Origin: JAFCUW01 sp049898325
GTDB lineage: Bacteria > Pseudomonadota > Gammaproteobacteria > Burkholderiales > Burkholderiaceae_D
Direction of reading: 5' to 3'
Assembly: GCF_049898325.1 (NCBI RefSeq)
Contig: NZ_JAFCXL010000002.1
Coordinates: forward strand, 354,304-418,303
Length of the DNA stretch: 64,000 nt
The position numbers and the translations under genes are program-made. Below, piece after piece: positions 7,654 to 16,154 of the stretch. Position 1 is the stretch's first letter. Each line of letters starts with the position of its first letter. The notes under the pieces were generated by a model. That model was not told where the DNA came from and did no database searches. It was given only the letters and a program-made list of their open reading frames with translations.

Positions 7654-10224
7654 TCAGAGCGCGGCCACCCGTGCGGCGATATGGGCCAGCGCTTCGTCGA
7701 CCTGGTCGATCAGGATGAGGCACAGGTCGCCTTCGCCCAAGCGTGCCAGCGCGCGGTCGATGGCGACGAATTCGCCGTTGATTTCCTCGATATGGCTGGT
7801 GCGCACGGCGCCCTGCAGGCCCTGGCGCAACAGCGCCACCACTTCGCCGTCGGCGCGGCCGCGCTGGCACTGGTCCTGGTAGAGCAGCACGTCGTCGAAG
7901 GCGGCGCCGAGAATGGCGGTCTGGCCGACGATGTCCTCGTCGCGGCGGTCGCCGGCGCCGGAGATGACCACCGAGCGGCGCTTGGCTGGCATGGCGTCGA
8001 CCGCGCCGACCAGCGCCAGGATGGCGTCCGGATTGTGGCCGTAGTCGGCGATCACGGTGGCGCCCCGATAGCTGAACACGTTGAAACGCCCCGGCGCGTT
8101 GTCGCTCTCGCCGGCGAAGGTGAGCAGGCCGGCGCGGATGGCATCCCACGAGACGTCGATGGCCCAGGCGGCAGCCACCGACGCCATCACGTTCTCGACC
8201 TGGAAGCCGATCACCCCGCCGCGCGTGAGCGGCACGTTCGCCAGCGCCACCTTGTGCACCGTCTTGCCCTGTTCGGCCACCAGGTGACCGTTGTCGATGT
8301 AGACCACGCGGCGCCCCTTGGCGCGGTGCATCGACAGCACCGGATGCTGGCCGTCGTTGGCGAAGAAGGTGACGTCGCCGCGGCAGTTGCCGGCCATGCT
8401 GACGACGATGGGATCGGCCGCGTTGAGCACGGCCATGCCGCCCGCCATCACGTTTTGCACGATCACCCGCTTGAGCACCGCCAGGTCTTCCAGCGTGGTG
8501 ATGTAGTTCAGGCCCAGGTGGTCGCCCGAGCCGATATTGGTCACCACCGCCACCTGGCAGCGGTCGAAGGCGAGGCCCTCGCGCAGCAGGCCGCCGCGCG
8601 CCGTCTCGAACACGGCGGCGTCGACATCGGGGTGCATCAGCACGTTGCGCGCGCTGCGCGGGCCGCTGCAGTCGCCGCGGTCGATGGCGCGTCCTTCGAC
8701 ATACACGCCGTCGGTATTGGTCATCCCCGTGCGCAGCCCGGAAGCGCTCAGCAGGTGGGCGATCAGGCGCACGGTGGTGGTCTTGCCGTTGGTGCCGGTG
8801 ACGGCGATGACGGGAATGCGGCCATCCTCGCCCTCGGCGAACATGGCGCCGATGATCGCTTCGCCGACCGCGCGGCCCTTGCCGAACGAAGGCGACAGGT
8901 GCATCCGCAGGCCCGGCGCGGCATTGACTTCCACCACGCCGCCGCCTTGCTCTTCAATGGGTTTCAACACGCTGTCGCACACCAGGTCGACGCCGCAGAT
9001 GTCGAGCCCCACCATGTGGGCGGCGGCGACGGCGCGCGCCGCCACTTCCGGGTGGACGTCGTCGGTGACGTCGGTGGCGGCGCCGCCCGTCGACAGGTTG
9101 GCGTTGTTGCGCAAGATGACGCGCTGGCCGCGCGGCGGCACCGAGTCGGCCTGGTAACCCTGGGCCGACAGGCTGGCCAGGGCGATGTCGTCGAAGCGGA
9201 TCTTGGTCAGCGAGGTCGAATGGCCATTGCCGCGGCGCGGATCGAGGTTGACCTTGTCGACCAGTTCGCGCACGCTGGCGACGCCGTCGCCGATCACCTG
9301 GGGTGGGTCGCGGCGGGCGGCGGCGATCAGCTTGTCGCCCACCACCAGCAGGCGGAAATCGTTACCGGGCAGGTAGCGCTCGACCAGGATATCGTCGCGG
9401 AATTCGGCGGCGGCGATGAAGCCGGCCGTCATCTGCTGCCTGGTCGTAATGTTGACGGTGACGCCCTTGCCCTGGTTGCCATCCTTCGGCTTGATCACCA
9501 CCGGCAGGCCGATTTCCAGCGCCGCCGCCCAGGCGTCGTCGGCGTCGGTTGCCACGCGCCCGTGTGGCACCGGCACGCCGGCCGCGTCGAGCAGCTTCTT
9601 GGTCAGTTCCTTGTCCTGCGCGATCGACTCGGCGATGGCGCCGGTGCTGTCGATTTCCGCGGCCTGGATCTTGCGCTGTTTGCTGCCCCAGCCGAACGCC
9701 ACCAGGCTGCCATCGGTCAGGCGGCGAAACGGGATATTGCGGGCGATCGCCGCGTCGACGATCGAGCCCGTCGAGGGGCCCAGGCGCACGTCTTCATCGA
9801 GTTCGCGCAACTGGTTCAGGGCGGCGTCGACGTCGAACGGGGTGTCCTCGAGCGAGGCCTTGACGAGCTGCTCGGCCAGTTGCAGGGCCAGCCGGCCGAC
9901 CGCTTCTTCCGAGTACTCGACCACCACCTGGAACACGCCCGCATCGACGGTGGCGGTGGTGCGGCTGAAGGTGACGGGGCAGCCGGCCTGCGCCTGCAGG
10001 TCGAGCGCGGCCAGTTCGAACACGTGCGCCATCGGCACCCGGTCGTCGTGGCCGGTCGGCTGCAGCGGCGACAGGGCAGGGAAGCGGGCCCGCAGGCGCG
10101 CTTCGAAGCCGGCCAGGGTGCCGACGCATTCCTCGTCGGGCGAACAGACCAGCACTGCCTCGACCGAGGTGTGGTGGCTCCAGAGGTTGGGGCCTCGCAG
10201 CGCCCGTACGCGTGATACTTGCAT
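7654..10224 (-). CDS. cphA: Cyanophycin synthetase (CphA), full-length paralog
   Basis: An 856-residue enzyme that extends multi-L-arginyl-poly-L-aspartate, adding Asp to the backbone and Arg to side chains at the cost of ATP. Domains: N domain (about 1-160), ATP-grasp domain (about 190-460, with VVIKPKDGNQGKGV, ILVERYLPGNDFR and VEVNAAPG), and a Mur-ligase-like M domain with an intact P-loop VTGTNGKTTT at 475-484 and a C-terminal lobe containing DYGHNPDAIL. The N domain reads MAHVFEL at 65-71, so it lacks the second His of the HxxEH motif seen in the neighbouring paralog. The start at 10224 follows the 726-aa paralog by 76 bp on the same strand, so co-transcription is likely. No cyanophycinase or isoaspartyl dipeptidase gene is in the window. 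Confidence 0.94.
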   Translation of the reverse strand: MQVSRVRALRGPNLWSHHTSVEAVLVCSPDEECVGTLAGFEARLRARFPALSPLQPTGHDDRVPMAHVFELAALDLQAQAGCPVTFSRTTATVDAGVFQVVVEYSEEAVGRLALQLAEQLVKASLEDTPFDVDAALNQLRELDEDVRLGPSTGSIVDAAIARNIPFRRLTDGSLVAFGWGSKQRKIQAAEIDSTGAIAESIAQDKELTKKLLDAAGVPVPHGRVATDADDAWAAALEIGLPVVIKPKDGNQGKGVTVNITTRQQMTAGFIAAAEFRDDILVERYLPGNDFRLLVVGDKLIAAARRDPPQVIGDGVASVRELVDKVNLDPRRGNGHSTSLTKIRFDDIALASLSAQGYQADSVPPRGQRVILRNNANLSTGGAATDVTDDVHPEVAARAVAAAHMVGLDICGVDLVCDSVLKPIEEQGGGVVEVNAAPGLRMHLSPSFGKGRAVGEAIIGAMFAEGEDGRIPVIAVTGTNGKTTTVRLIAHLLSASGLRTGMTNTDGVYVEGRAIDRGDCSGPRSARNVLMHPDVDAAVFETARGGLLREGLAFDRCQVAVVTNIGSGDHLGLNYITTLEDLAVLKRVIVQNVMAGGMAVLNAADPIVVSMAGNCRGDVTFFANDGQHPVLSMHRAKGRRVVYIDNGHLVAEQGKTVHKVALANVPLTRGGVIGFQVENVMASVAAAWAIDVSWDAIRAGLLTFAGESDNAPGRFNVFSYRGATVIADYGHNPDAILALVGAVDAMPAKRRSVVISGAGDRRDEDIVGQTAILGAAFDDVLLYQDQCQRGRADGEVVALLRQGLQGAVRTSHIEEINGEFVAIDRALARLGEGDLCLILIDQVDEALAHIAARVAAL

Positions 10225-10300
10225 AAACCGTAGTCCTGTTGTTTTGTTCAGCGTGCTGCGTGCTGATTCTGCCGGCGCCACGCGCCGGCAGTCGTTCTTG

Positions 10301-12481
10301 TTACGCGCGCTTGCTGGCTGTCGCTGCCGCGTCGAAGGTGCGCAGGCCCGCCGCCAGGATGGTCGGCTCGACGTCGAGCGCCCATGCCGCCGCCACCGCC
10401 GCCAGCACGCTGGTGGGCCAACTCGCCGTCGTCGGCTTGAGCGCGGCCAGCGCCAGCAGCACCTGTTCGTGCGCGCCGTCGCCCAGCACGATGGCGCCGT
10501 CGCGCACGAACACGCTGCGCTGGCCCGCCGCCCGCTGCGCCAGCAGGCGCGGGTGGTCGGCGTCGGCCGCATAAAAAATCACCTGGCCGTCGCACAGCGC
10601 GGCCATCTCGGCCACCGCGTCGATCTCCGCGTTGAGCACCGCGGTGCCGTGCGGCAGGATCACGTCGACCTGGGTGCGCACCACGCTGGCCACGCCATCG
10701 GCGTCATGGATATAGAACTCGGCCAGGCCGGCGGCGCCTTCGACGTCGGTGACGATGCCGACCTGGCACTTGTCGTAGGCCAGTCCCTCGGCCAGGATGC
10801 GGCGCGCGTTCGACTCGAACACGGCGGTGGTGAGGGTGCGGTTGATCAGCAGGCGCTGGCCGGCATCCCATCCGGTGCAGTCGCCGGCGGCCACCTGGCG
10901 CTGGTTCAGGTACAGGCCCTGGCCGCTGGCCACGCCCACCTGGGCGCCCGTCAGGCTGACCAGGCAGCCCACCAGGCGGGCGATCAGGCTCGTGCCCAGC
11001 GTGCCGGTGATACCGACCAGCGGGATGCGGCCATGCTCGCCGTCCTCGAACAGGTGCGCGATGATGGCCTTGCCGACCGGCCGCGGCGGACCTTCGGCCG
11101 GTTTCAGGTGGGCCAGCAGGCCGGGACTGGCATTGACTTCAATGACGGCGCCGCGCTGCTCGTCGAGCGGACGCGAGATGTCTTCGCAGACCAGGTCGAC
11201 GCCGGCGATGTCGAGGCCGACCACGCGGGCGGCCAGCGCGGCCGCATGCGCCACCGACGGGTGGATGCGGTCGGTGACGTCGTGGGCGACGTTGCCGTTC
11301 GGCTGGATCAGCACTTTCTGGCCGGCCAGCGGCACCGAATAGGCGGTCAGGCCCTGGCGCTGCAGTTCGAGGATGATTTCGGCGCCGTGCTGGGGCGCCA
11401 GCGCGTTGAGCGGCGCGTCCTCGCCGCTGCCGCGGCGGGGATCGGTGTTGATCTGGCTGTCGACCAGCGCGATGATGTCGGACACGCCGTCGCCCACCAC
11501 CCACAGCGACTCGCCGCGCGCCACTGCCACCACGTGTTTGCCCACCACCAGGATGCGGTGTTCGTCGCCGGTGATGAAGCGCTCGACGATGACGCTGCTG
11601 CTGTCGCCCTTGCGGCTGGCCAGTTCATAGGCGGCGCGCACGTCCTCTTCGGTGACCAGGTTGAGCGAGACGCCGCGGCCATGGTTGCCGTCGTAGGGCT
11701 TGAGCACCACCGGCAGGCCGATGTCCTGTGCTTCGTCCCAGGCTTCGTCGGCGCTGCGCACCAGTGCGCCTTCCGGCACGGGGATGCCGCAGGCGGCCAG
11801 CATGCTCTTGGTCAGGTCCTTGTCGCTGGCGATCGATTCGGCAATCGCGCTGGTGCGGTCGGTTTCGGCCGTCCAGATGCGGCGCTGGGCGGCGCCGTGA
11901 CCGAGTTGCACCAGGTTGCCATCGGTCAGGCGCAGCGCGGGAATGCGCCGCTCGGTGGCCGCTTCGACGATGTGGGCGGTGGACGGGCCCAGGCAGTGCT
12001 CGTCAACGAGCTCGCGCAGTGCCTCCACGTGCGTGGCCAGGTCGAAGGGCAGGTCGGCAATGGCCGCCCGCAGCAGTTCGCGGCCGGCCGCCAGCGCGGC
12101 GCGGCCGACGTGCTCGTCGCGGGTGCGGAAGGCCATTTTATAGATGCCGTGCTGGCCCACGCCGCGCGTTTTGCCGAAGCCGGTTTTCATGCCGGCCAGG
12201 TTCTGCAGTTCCAGCACCACGTGTTCGAGGATGTGGCCGGCCCAGGTGCCTTCGCGCAGGCGCTCGAGAAAGCCGCCGTGCTCGCCCACGCCGCAGCGGT
12301 GCACCACCAGCCCCGGCAGCCACGCCACCAGCCGCTCGTACAGGCCGGGAATCTTGTCGGACGGTGCTTCTTCCAGGGTACCCAGGTCGATCACCACTTC
12401 GATGACGGGGCGGTAAGTCCAGATATTCGGTCCGCGCAGGTGTGTCACACGCAGGAAATCGAGGTCGATCTTGTTTGTCAT
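10301..12481 (-). CDS. Cyanophycin synthetase-like paralog with degenerate Mur-ligase domain
   Basis: A 726-residue homolog of CphA lying directly upstream of the full-length copy. The N domain keeps HILEHVVLELQ (His83, Glu86, His87). The ATP-grasp domain looks intact (VVLKPYDGNHGRGV, VIVERFITGDEHR, VIEVNASPG near 447-455). The M domain is damaged: the P-loop reads GITGTLGTSL (about 491-500) in place of GTNGKTT, losing the Lys, and the protein stops before the C-terminal lobe, about 130 residues short. It resembles the second cyanophycin synthetase (cphA') found next to cphA in other beta-proteobacteria. In cyanobacterial CphA2 the M domain is also inactive and beta-Asp-Arg dipeptides are polymerised; whether this copy does so is unknown. 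Confidence 0.88.
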   Translation of the reverse strand: MTNKIDLDFLRVTHLRGPNIWTYRPVIEVVIDLGTLEEAPSDKIPGLYERLVAWLPGLVVHRCGVGEHGGFLERLREGTWAGHILEHVVLELQNLAGMKTGFGKTRGVGQHGIYKMAFRTRDEHVGRAALAAGRELLRAAIADLPFDLATHVEALRELVDEHCLGPSTAHIVEAATERRIPALRLTDGNLVQLGHGAAQRRIWTAETDRTSAIAESIASDKDLTKSMLAACGIPVPEGALVRSADEAWDEAQDIGLPVVLKPYDGNHGRGVSLNLVTEEDVRAAYELASRKGDSSSVIVERFITGDEHRILVVGKHVVAVARGESLWVVGDGVSDIIALVDSQINTDPRRGSGEDAPLNALAPQHGAEIILELQRQGLTAYSVPLAGQKVLIQPNGNVAHDVTDRIHPSVAHAAALAARVVGLDIAGVDLVCEDISRPLDEQRGAVIEVNASPGLLAHLKPAEGPPRPVGKAIIAHLFEDGEHGRIPLVGITGTLGTSLIARLVGCLVSLTGAQVGVASGQGLYLNQRQVAAGDCTGWDAGQRLLINRTLTTAVFESNARRILAEGLAYDKCQVGIVTDVEGAAGLAEFYIHDADGVASVVRTQVDVILPHGTAVLNAEIDAVAEMAALCDGQVIFYAADADHPRLLAQRAAGQRSVFVRDGAIVLGDGAHEQVLLALAALKPTTASWPTSVLAAVAAAWALDVEPTILAAGLRTFDAAATASKRA

Positions 12482-12811
12482 TGAGCTAATTTCTTGGTCA
12501 CGCCACCGTCGCCTTCACAGCGACGGCCGGCGTCATGCCTTGCCTGTGTTGAACTTCACCGCGCTGCTCCCCGGCTACCGCGCTGCCCGTGGTGCTTGTT
12601 ACGCGCATCATGTTGTATACTTGCTTTAACGAAGCTTACCGCGCCGAACCGATTTCTGCCAGTGCATCGCCTTTAAACGGGCCGCGCCGACACAATTACC
12701 GTCGATTGTCGCGGTGCTTGGCCATCCACCCCGAGCGGGCCTGCCAGCGGTGCATCGCCCGGCGGCGCCGCTTCCCCACCTTTTTCAAGACCCTGGCCTG
12801 GATCGCGCGGC
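12482..12811 (+). other. Divergent intergenic region of the cyanophycin locus (330 bp)
   Basis: Separates the minus-strand synthetase genes from the plus-strand transporter, so it should hold both promoters. TATACT at 12616-12621 is a -10-like box; the nearest -35-like TTGTTA (12597-12602) is only 14 bp away, too close for a classic sigma-70 promoter. A 7-bp hairpin (CCGTCGC 12505-12511 with GCGACGG 12520-12526) lies just upstream of the 726-aa gene. A short open frame from 12589 looks like noise. Confidence 0.4.
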
Positions 12812-15094
12812 ATGACGATGACATCGCAACAACTTGACACTTCCACCAACTTTTCCGTGCCCCTGGCAAATAACTTGCCGGAACGCTGGCTGCCAGATGT
12901 CGAGAAAAAACTTTTACCCGGGGAAAACGTTTTATGTAGCGTCGAGGTTGACCTCGACACAAAATTACGTTTCATCAAGGGCGTGGTGATCGTCACCGAC
13001 CGTCGCCTGCTGGCGCGCGCGCCCGGCGAGACGGTGTTGCGCGAATGGGCCTACCGCCCCGGCTTGTCACTTAAACACCACGATCACGCCGGTGTCGGCC
13101 AGCTCGAACTGGTCGATGGCGAGGGCCGGCTGGCGTCCTGGCGCTTCACGCTGGGACAGAATCTGCATGCCATGCGCGTGGTCGACCAGTTCACCGAGCA
13201 ACTGGCGGCCGTCGTTGAAGGGCGCGCCGTGCACCAGTTGGCGCACAACACCTGTCCCAGCTGCAAGGCACCGCTGGAAGCGGACCAGGAAGAGTGTCCA
13301 ATTTGCACCAAAGTGGTGCATACGCCGCCGTCGACCTGGACCTTGCTGCGCCTGTGGCAGTTTGCCCGTCCTTACCAGTTCCAGCTGGGCCTGGGCTTTT
13401 TCCTGATGGTGGCCAGTACTGCCGCCCACATGATTCCGCCGTACTTGACCATGCCATTGATGGACAATGTTCTCATTCCCTTCCAGAACGGTCAGCCGGT
13501 CGACCAGAAACTGGTGTGGCTGTACATGTCCGGCCTGTTCGGCGCCTCGGTACTGGCGTGGCTGCTGGGCTGGTGGAAGACCTATGTGCTGGCGCTGGTG
13601 TCCGAGCGCATGGGCGCCGACTTGCGCTCGGCCACCTACGAGCACCTGATGCGGCTGTCGCTGGAGTTTTTCGGCGGCAAGCGCACGGGCGACCTGATGT
13701 CGCGCATCGGCAGCGGCTCGGACCGCATCTGCGTGTTCCTGTCGCTGCACCTGCTCGACTTCGCCTCCGACGTCCTGATGATCATCATGACGGGGGTGAT
13801 CCTGTGCTCGATCAACCCGTGGCTGGCCGTCATCACCCTCGTGCCCTTGCCCTTCATCGCCTGGATGATCCACATCGTGCGCGACCGCCTGCGCACGGGC
13901 TTTGAAAAAATCGACCGGGTATGGGGCGAAGTGACCAATGTGCTGGCCGATACCATCCCCGGCATCCGCGTGGTCAAGGCGTTTGCCCAGGAAAAACGCG
14001 AAGCGAGCCGCTTCCGCGAAGCGAACAAGCACAACCTGGCCGTCAACGACAAATTGAACAAGGTCTGGTCGCTGTTTTCGCCGACGGTCTCGTTCCTCAC
14101 CGAACTCGGTTTGCTGGTGGTGTGGGTGTTCGGTATCTACCTGGTGTCGAACCACAACATCACGGTGGGGGTGCTGACCCTGTTCATCACGTACAGCAGC
14201 CGCTTCTATGGCCGCCTCGATTCGATGAGCCGGATCGTCTCGGTGACGCAGAAATCGGCCTCCGCCGCCAAGCGGATTTTCGACATCCTCGATCACGTCT
14301 CGTCCGTGCCGGAACCGGCCCGGCCCGTCAAGCTCGACAAAGTCGAGGGCCGCATCGACCTGCGCGAAGTCGGTTTCAGATATGGCAACCGCGCCGTCAA
14401 CCGGGGCATTTCCCTGAACATCAAGGCGGGCGAATTCGTCGGCCTGGTGGGCCACTCCGGTTCCGGCAAAAGCACGCTGGTGAACCTGATCTGCCGTTTT
14501 TACGACGTCTCCGAAGGGGCCATCCTGTTGGATGGCGTCGACATCCGCTCGTTCGCCGTGGCCGATTACCGGCGCCATATCGGCCTGGTGCTGCAGGAAC
14601 CGTTCCTGTTCTTCGGCACCATCGCCGAGAACATCGCCTATGGCAAGCCGGGCGCCTCGCGCGACGACATCATCGCCTCGGCGCGCGCCGCGCATGCCCA
14701 TGAGTTCATCCTGCGCCTGCCGCAAGGCTATGACTCGATGGTGGGCGAGCGGGGCCAGGGCTTGTCGGGCGGCGAGCGCCAGCGCATCTCGATCGCGCGC
14801 GCGCTGCTGATCGATCCGCGCATCCTGATCATGGACGAGGCCACCTCGTCGGTCGACTCGGAGACGGAAAAAGAAATCCAGAAGGCGCTCGACAACCTCG
14901 TCAAGGGCCGCACCACGATCGCCATCGCGCACCGCCTGTCGACCCTGCACCGGGCCGACCGCCTCGTCGTGCTCGACCGCGGCGTGGTGGTCGAACAGGG
15001 CAGCCACGACGAACTGATGGCCAAAGAGGGTGCCTACCACCGCTTGTACGAAGCGCAGGCACGCAATGTCGATGGCGACATGGACGAACAATAA
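12812..15094 (+). CDS. Cyanophycin-associated ABC exporter with PH-like domain and zinc ribbon
   Basis: A 760-residue half-transporter fused to an unusual N-terminus. Residues about 30-135 look like a bacterial PH/GRAM-type fold (LLPGENVL, then VVIVTDRRLLA). Residues 148-165 form a zinc ribbon, CPSC and CPIC separated by ten residues. A type IV exporter membrane domain follows (about 185-470, with the ERMGADLRS coupling helix region), then a nucleotide-binding domain with Walker A GHSGSGKST (about 546-554), signature LSGGERQR (about 650), Walker B ILIMDE (about 670) and the switch AHRLS. All ATPase motifs are intact. It would act as a homodimer in the inner membrane. Homologs are annotated as cyanophycin metabolism-associated; the cargo is unknown. 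DUF1854 follows 16 bp downstream. Confidence 0.88.
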   Translation: MTMTSQQLDTSTNFSVPLANNLPERWLPDVEKKLLPGENVLCSVEVDLDTKLRFIKGVVIVTDRRLLARAPGETVLREWAYRPGLSLKHHDHAGVGQLELVDGEGRLASWRFTLGQNLHAMRVVDQFTEQLAAVVEGRAVHQLAHNTCPSCKAPLEADQEECPICTKVVHTPPSTWTLLRLWQFARPYQFQLGLGFFLMVASTAAHMIPPYLTMPLMDNVLIPFQNGQPVDQKLVWLYMSGLFGASVLAWLLGWWKTYVLALVSERMGADLRSATYEHLMRLSLEFFGGKRTGDLMSRIGSGSDRICVFLSLHLLDFASDVLMIIMTGVILCSINPWLAVITLVPLPFIAWMIHIVRDRLRTGFEKIDRVWGEVTNVLADTIPGIRVVKAFAQEKREASRFREANKHNLAVNDKLNKVWSLFSPTVSFLTELGLLVVWVFGIYLVSNHNITVGVLTLFITYSSRFYGRLDSMSRIVSVTQKSASAAKRIFDILDHVSSVPEPARPVKLDKVEGRIDLREVGFRYGNRAVNRGISLNIKAGEFVGLVGHSGSGKSTLVNLICRFYDVSEGAILLDGVDIRSFAVADYRRHIGLVLQEPFLFFGTIAENIAYGKPGASRDDIIASARAAHAHEFILRLPQGYDSMVGERGQGLSGGERQRISIARALLIDPRILIMDEATSSVDSETEKEIQKALDNLVKGRTTIAIAHRLSTLHRADRLVVLDRGVVVEQGSHDELMAKEGAYHRLYEAQARNVDGDMDEQ

Positions 15095-15110
15095 TTCAAG
15101 GACCGGTGCA

Positions 15111-15581
15111 ATGGCCACTTCCCAGTTTGACCTGCGGCGCGACAGTTTCGGCGTGCTGCACCTGACCACCGCCGACGGCGACAGCCACGCCGGCGTGGCG
15201 CCCGTGCGCGCCTTTCCCATCGAGTCGCCCGACGCCGCCATCGCCATGGTGCAGGGCGATGGCAAGGAAGTGGCGTGGATCGACCACCTCGACGACCTGG
15301 CCCCGGCCGTGCGCGCGCTGCTGCAGGAAGAGCTCGACGGGCGCGAGTTCATGCCCGAGATCGTGCGCATCACCCACGTGAGCAGCTTTGCCACGCCGTG
15401 CACCTGGAGCGTGGCCACCGACCGCGGCGATACCGCCTTCGTGCTCAAGGACGAAGGCGACATCCGCCGCATCGGCGACGCATCCCTGCTGGTGGCGGAC
15501 AACCATGGCATCCATTATCTGATCCGCAATATGTTTACTATCGACAAGCATAGCCGCAAGATCCTCGACCGCTTCCTGTAG
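15111..15581 (+). CDS. Cyanophycin-associated DUF1854 protein
   Basis: A 156-residue soluble protein of the DUF1854 family, which is found beside cyanophycin genes in beta-proteobacteria. The start (MATSQFDLRRD) is the ATG at 15111, with AAGGA about 9 nt upstream; the frame is open further up but overlaps the transporter gene. Conserved-looking segments are PVRAFPIESPD, the WIDHLDDL stretch and the C-terminal RKILDRFL. No catalytic motif is evident. It sits 16 bp after the ABC transporter stop, so the two form an operon; a role as partner or regulator of the transporter is inference only. Confidence 0.85.
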   Translation: MATSQFDLRRDSFGVLHLTTADGDSHAGVAPVRAFPIESPDAAIAMVQGDGKEVAWIDHLDDLAPAVRALLQEELDGREFMPEIVRITHVSSFATPCTWSVATDRGDTAFVLKDEGDIRRIGDASLLVADNHGIHYLIRNMFTIDKHSRKILDRFL

Positions 15582-16154
15582 ACGCGGATCGACCTTTTTG
15601 TATCTTGCTTTTAAGAATTTAATAACAATCCGATATACACTGACAGTGATATTCAAGAAGCGGCCGACGGCGGCCGGGTGAAGCGGGAGCGGGCATGAAT
15701 CAACAGGGCAGTGAGATTCCCATGCGCGCACCAGCGCCCGACAAGGGCGCCGTTCTCAGTCGCGCCATCAAGCTGCTCAGTTCCTGCAGTACCGCGCTGT
15801 TGCAAGCAGACAAAGAAAAAGCCCTGCTGGAGTCGATCTGCGCGCTCGCCGTCGATGGCGCCGGCTACGCCATGGCCTGGGTCGGATTTCCCGATGACAC
15901 TCCCGAACGGTATTTGCAGGCGCGCGCGATGGTCGGCGGCAGCGGCGATATCGGCTTGCTCGAGCAGGCCTTGCACGCCGCGCCTGCCCAGGCGCTGGCC
16001 CACCATCCGGCCCGCCGCGCGCTGCTGGGCGGCCACTCGGTGATCGTCGGCGACCTGCAGGCGGACCCCTCGATGACGTTCTGGCGGGAGAGGGCGATCG
16101 AGCTGGGTTTTCGCTCGAGCATCGCCTGTCCCCTGCTGGCGGGCGGCGCGGCCT

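Noticed and set aside
9416..12484. A 1022-codon plus-strand open frame antisense to both cyanophycin synthetase genes
   Set aside because: Mirror of real coding sequence; no domain motifs and no ribosome binding site.
12597..12621. TTGTTA and TATACT as a promoter for the ABC transporter
   Set aside because: The 14-bp spacing is too short for a standard sigma-70 promoter, so it is only mentioned in the intergenic entry.
12589..12837. An 82-codon frame in the divergent cyanophycin promoter region
   Set aside because: No ribosome binding site, odd composition and it overlaps the transporter start; treated as noise.
13067..15511. An 814-codon minus-strand open frame opposite the ABC transporter
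   Set aside because: Antisense shadow; the plus strand carries full ABC motifs.
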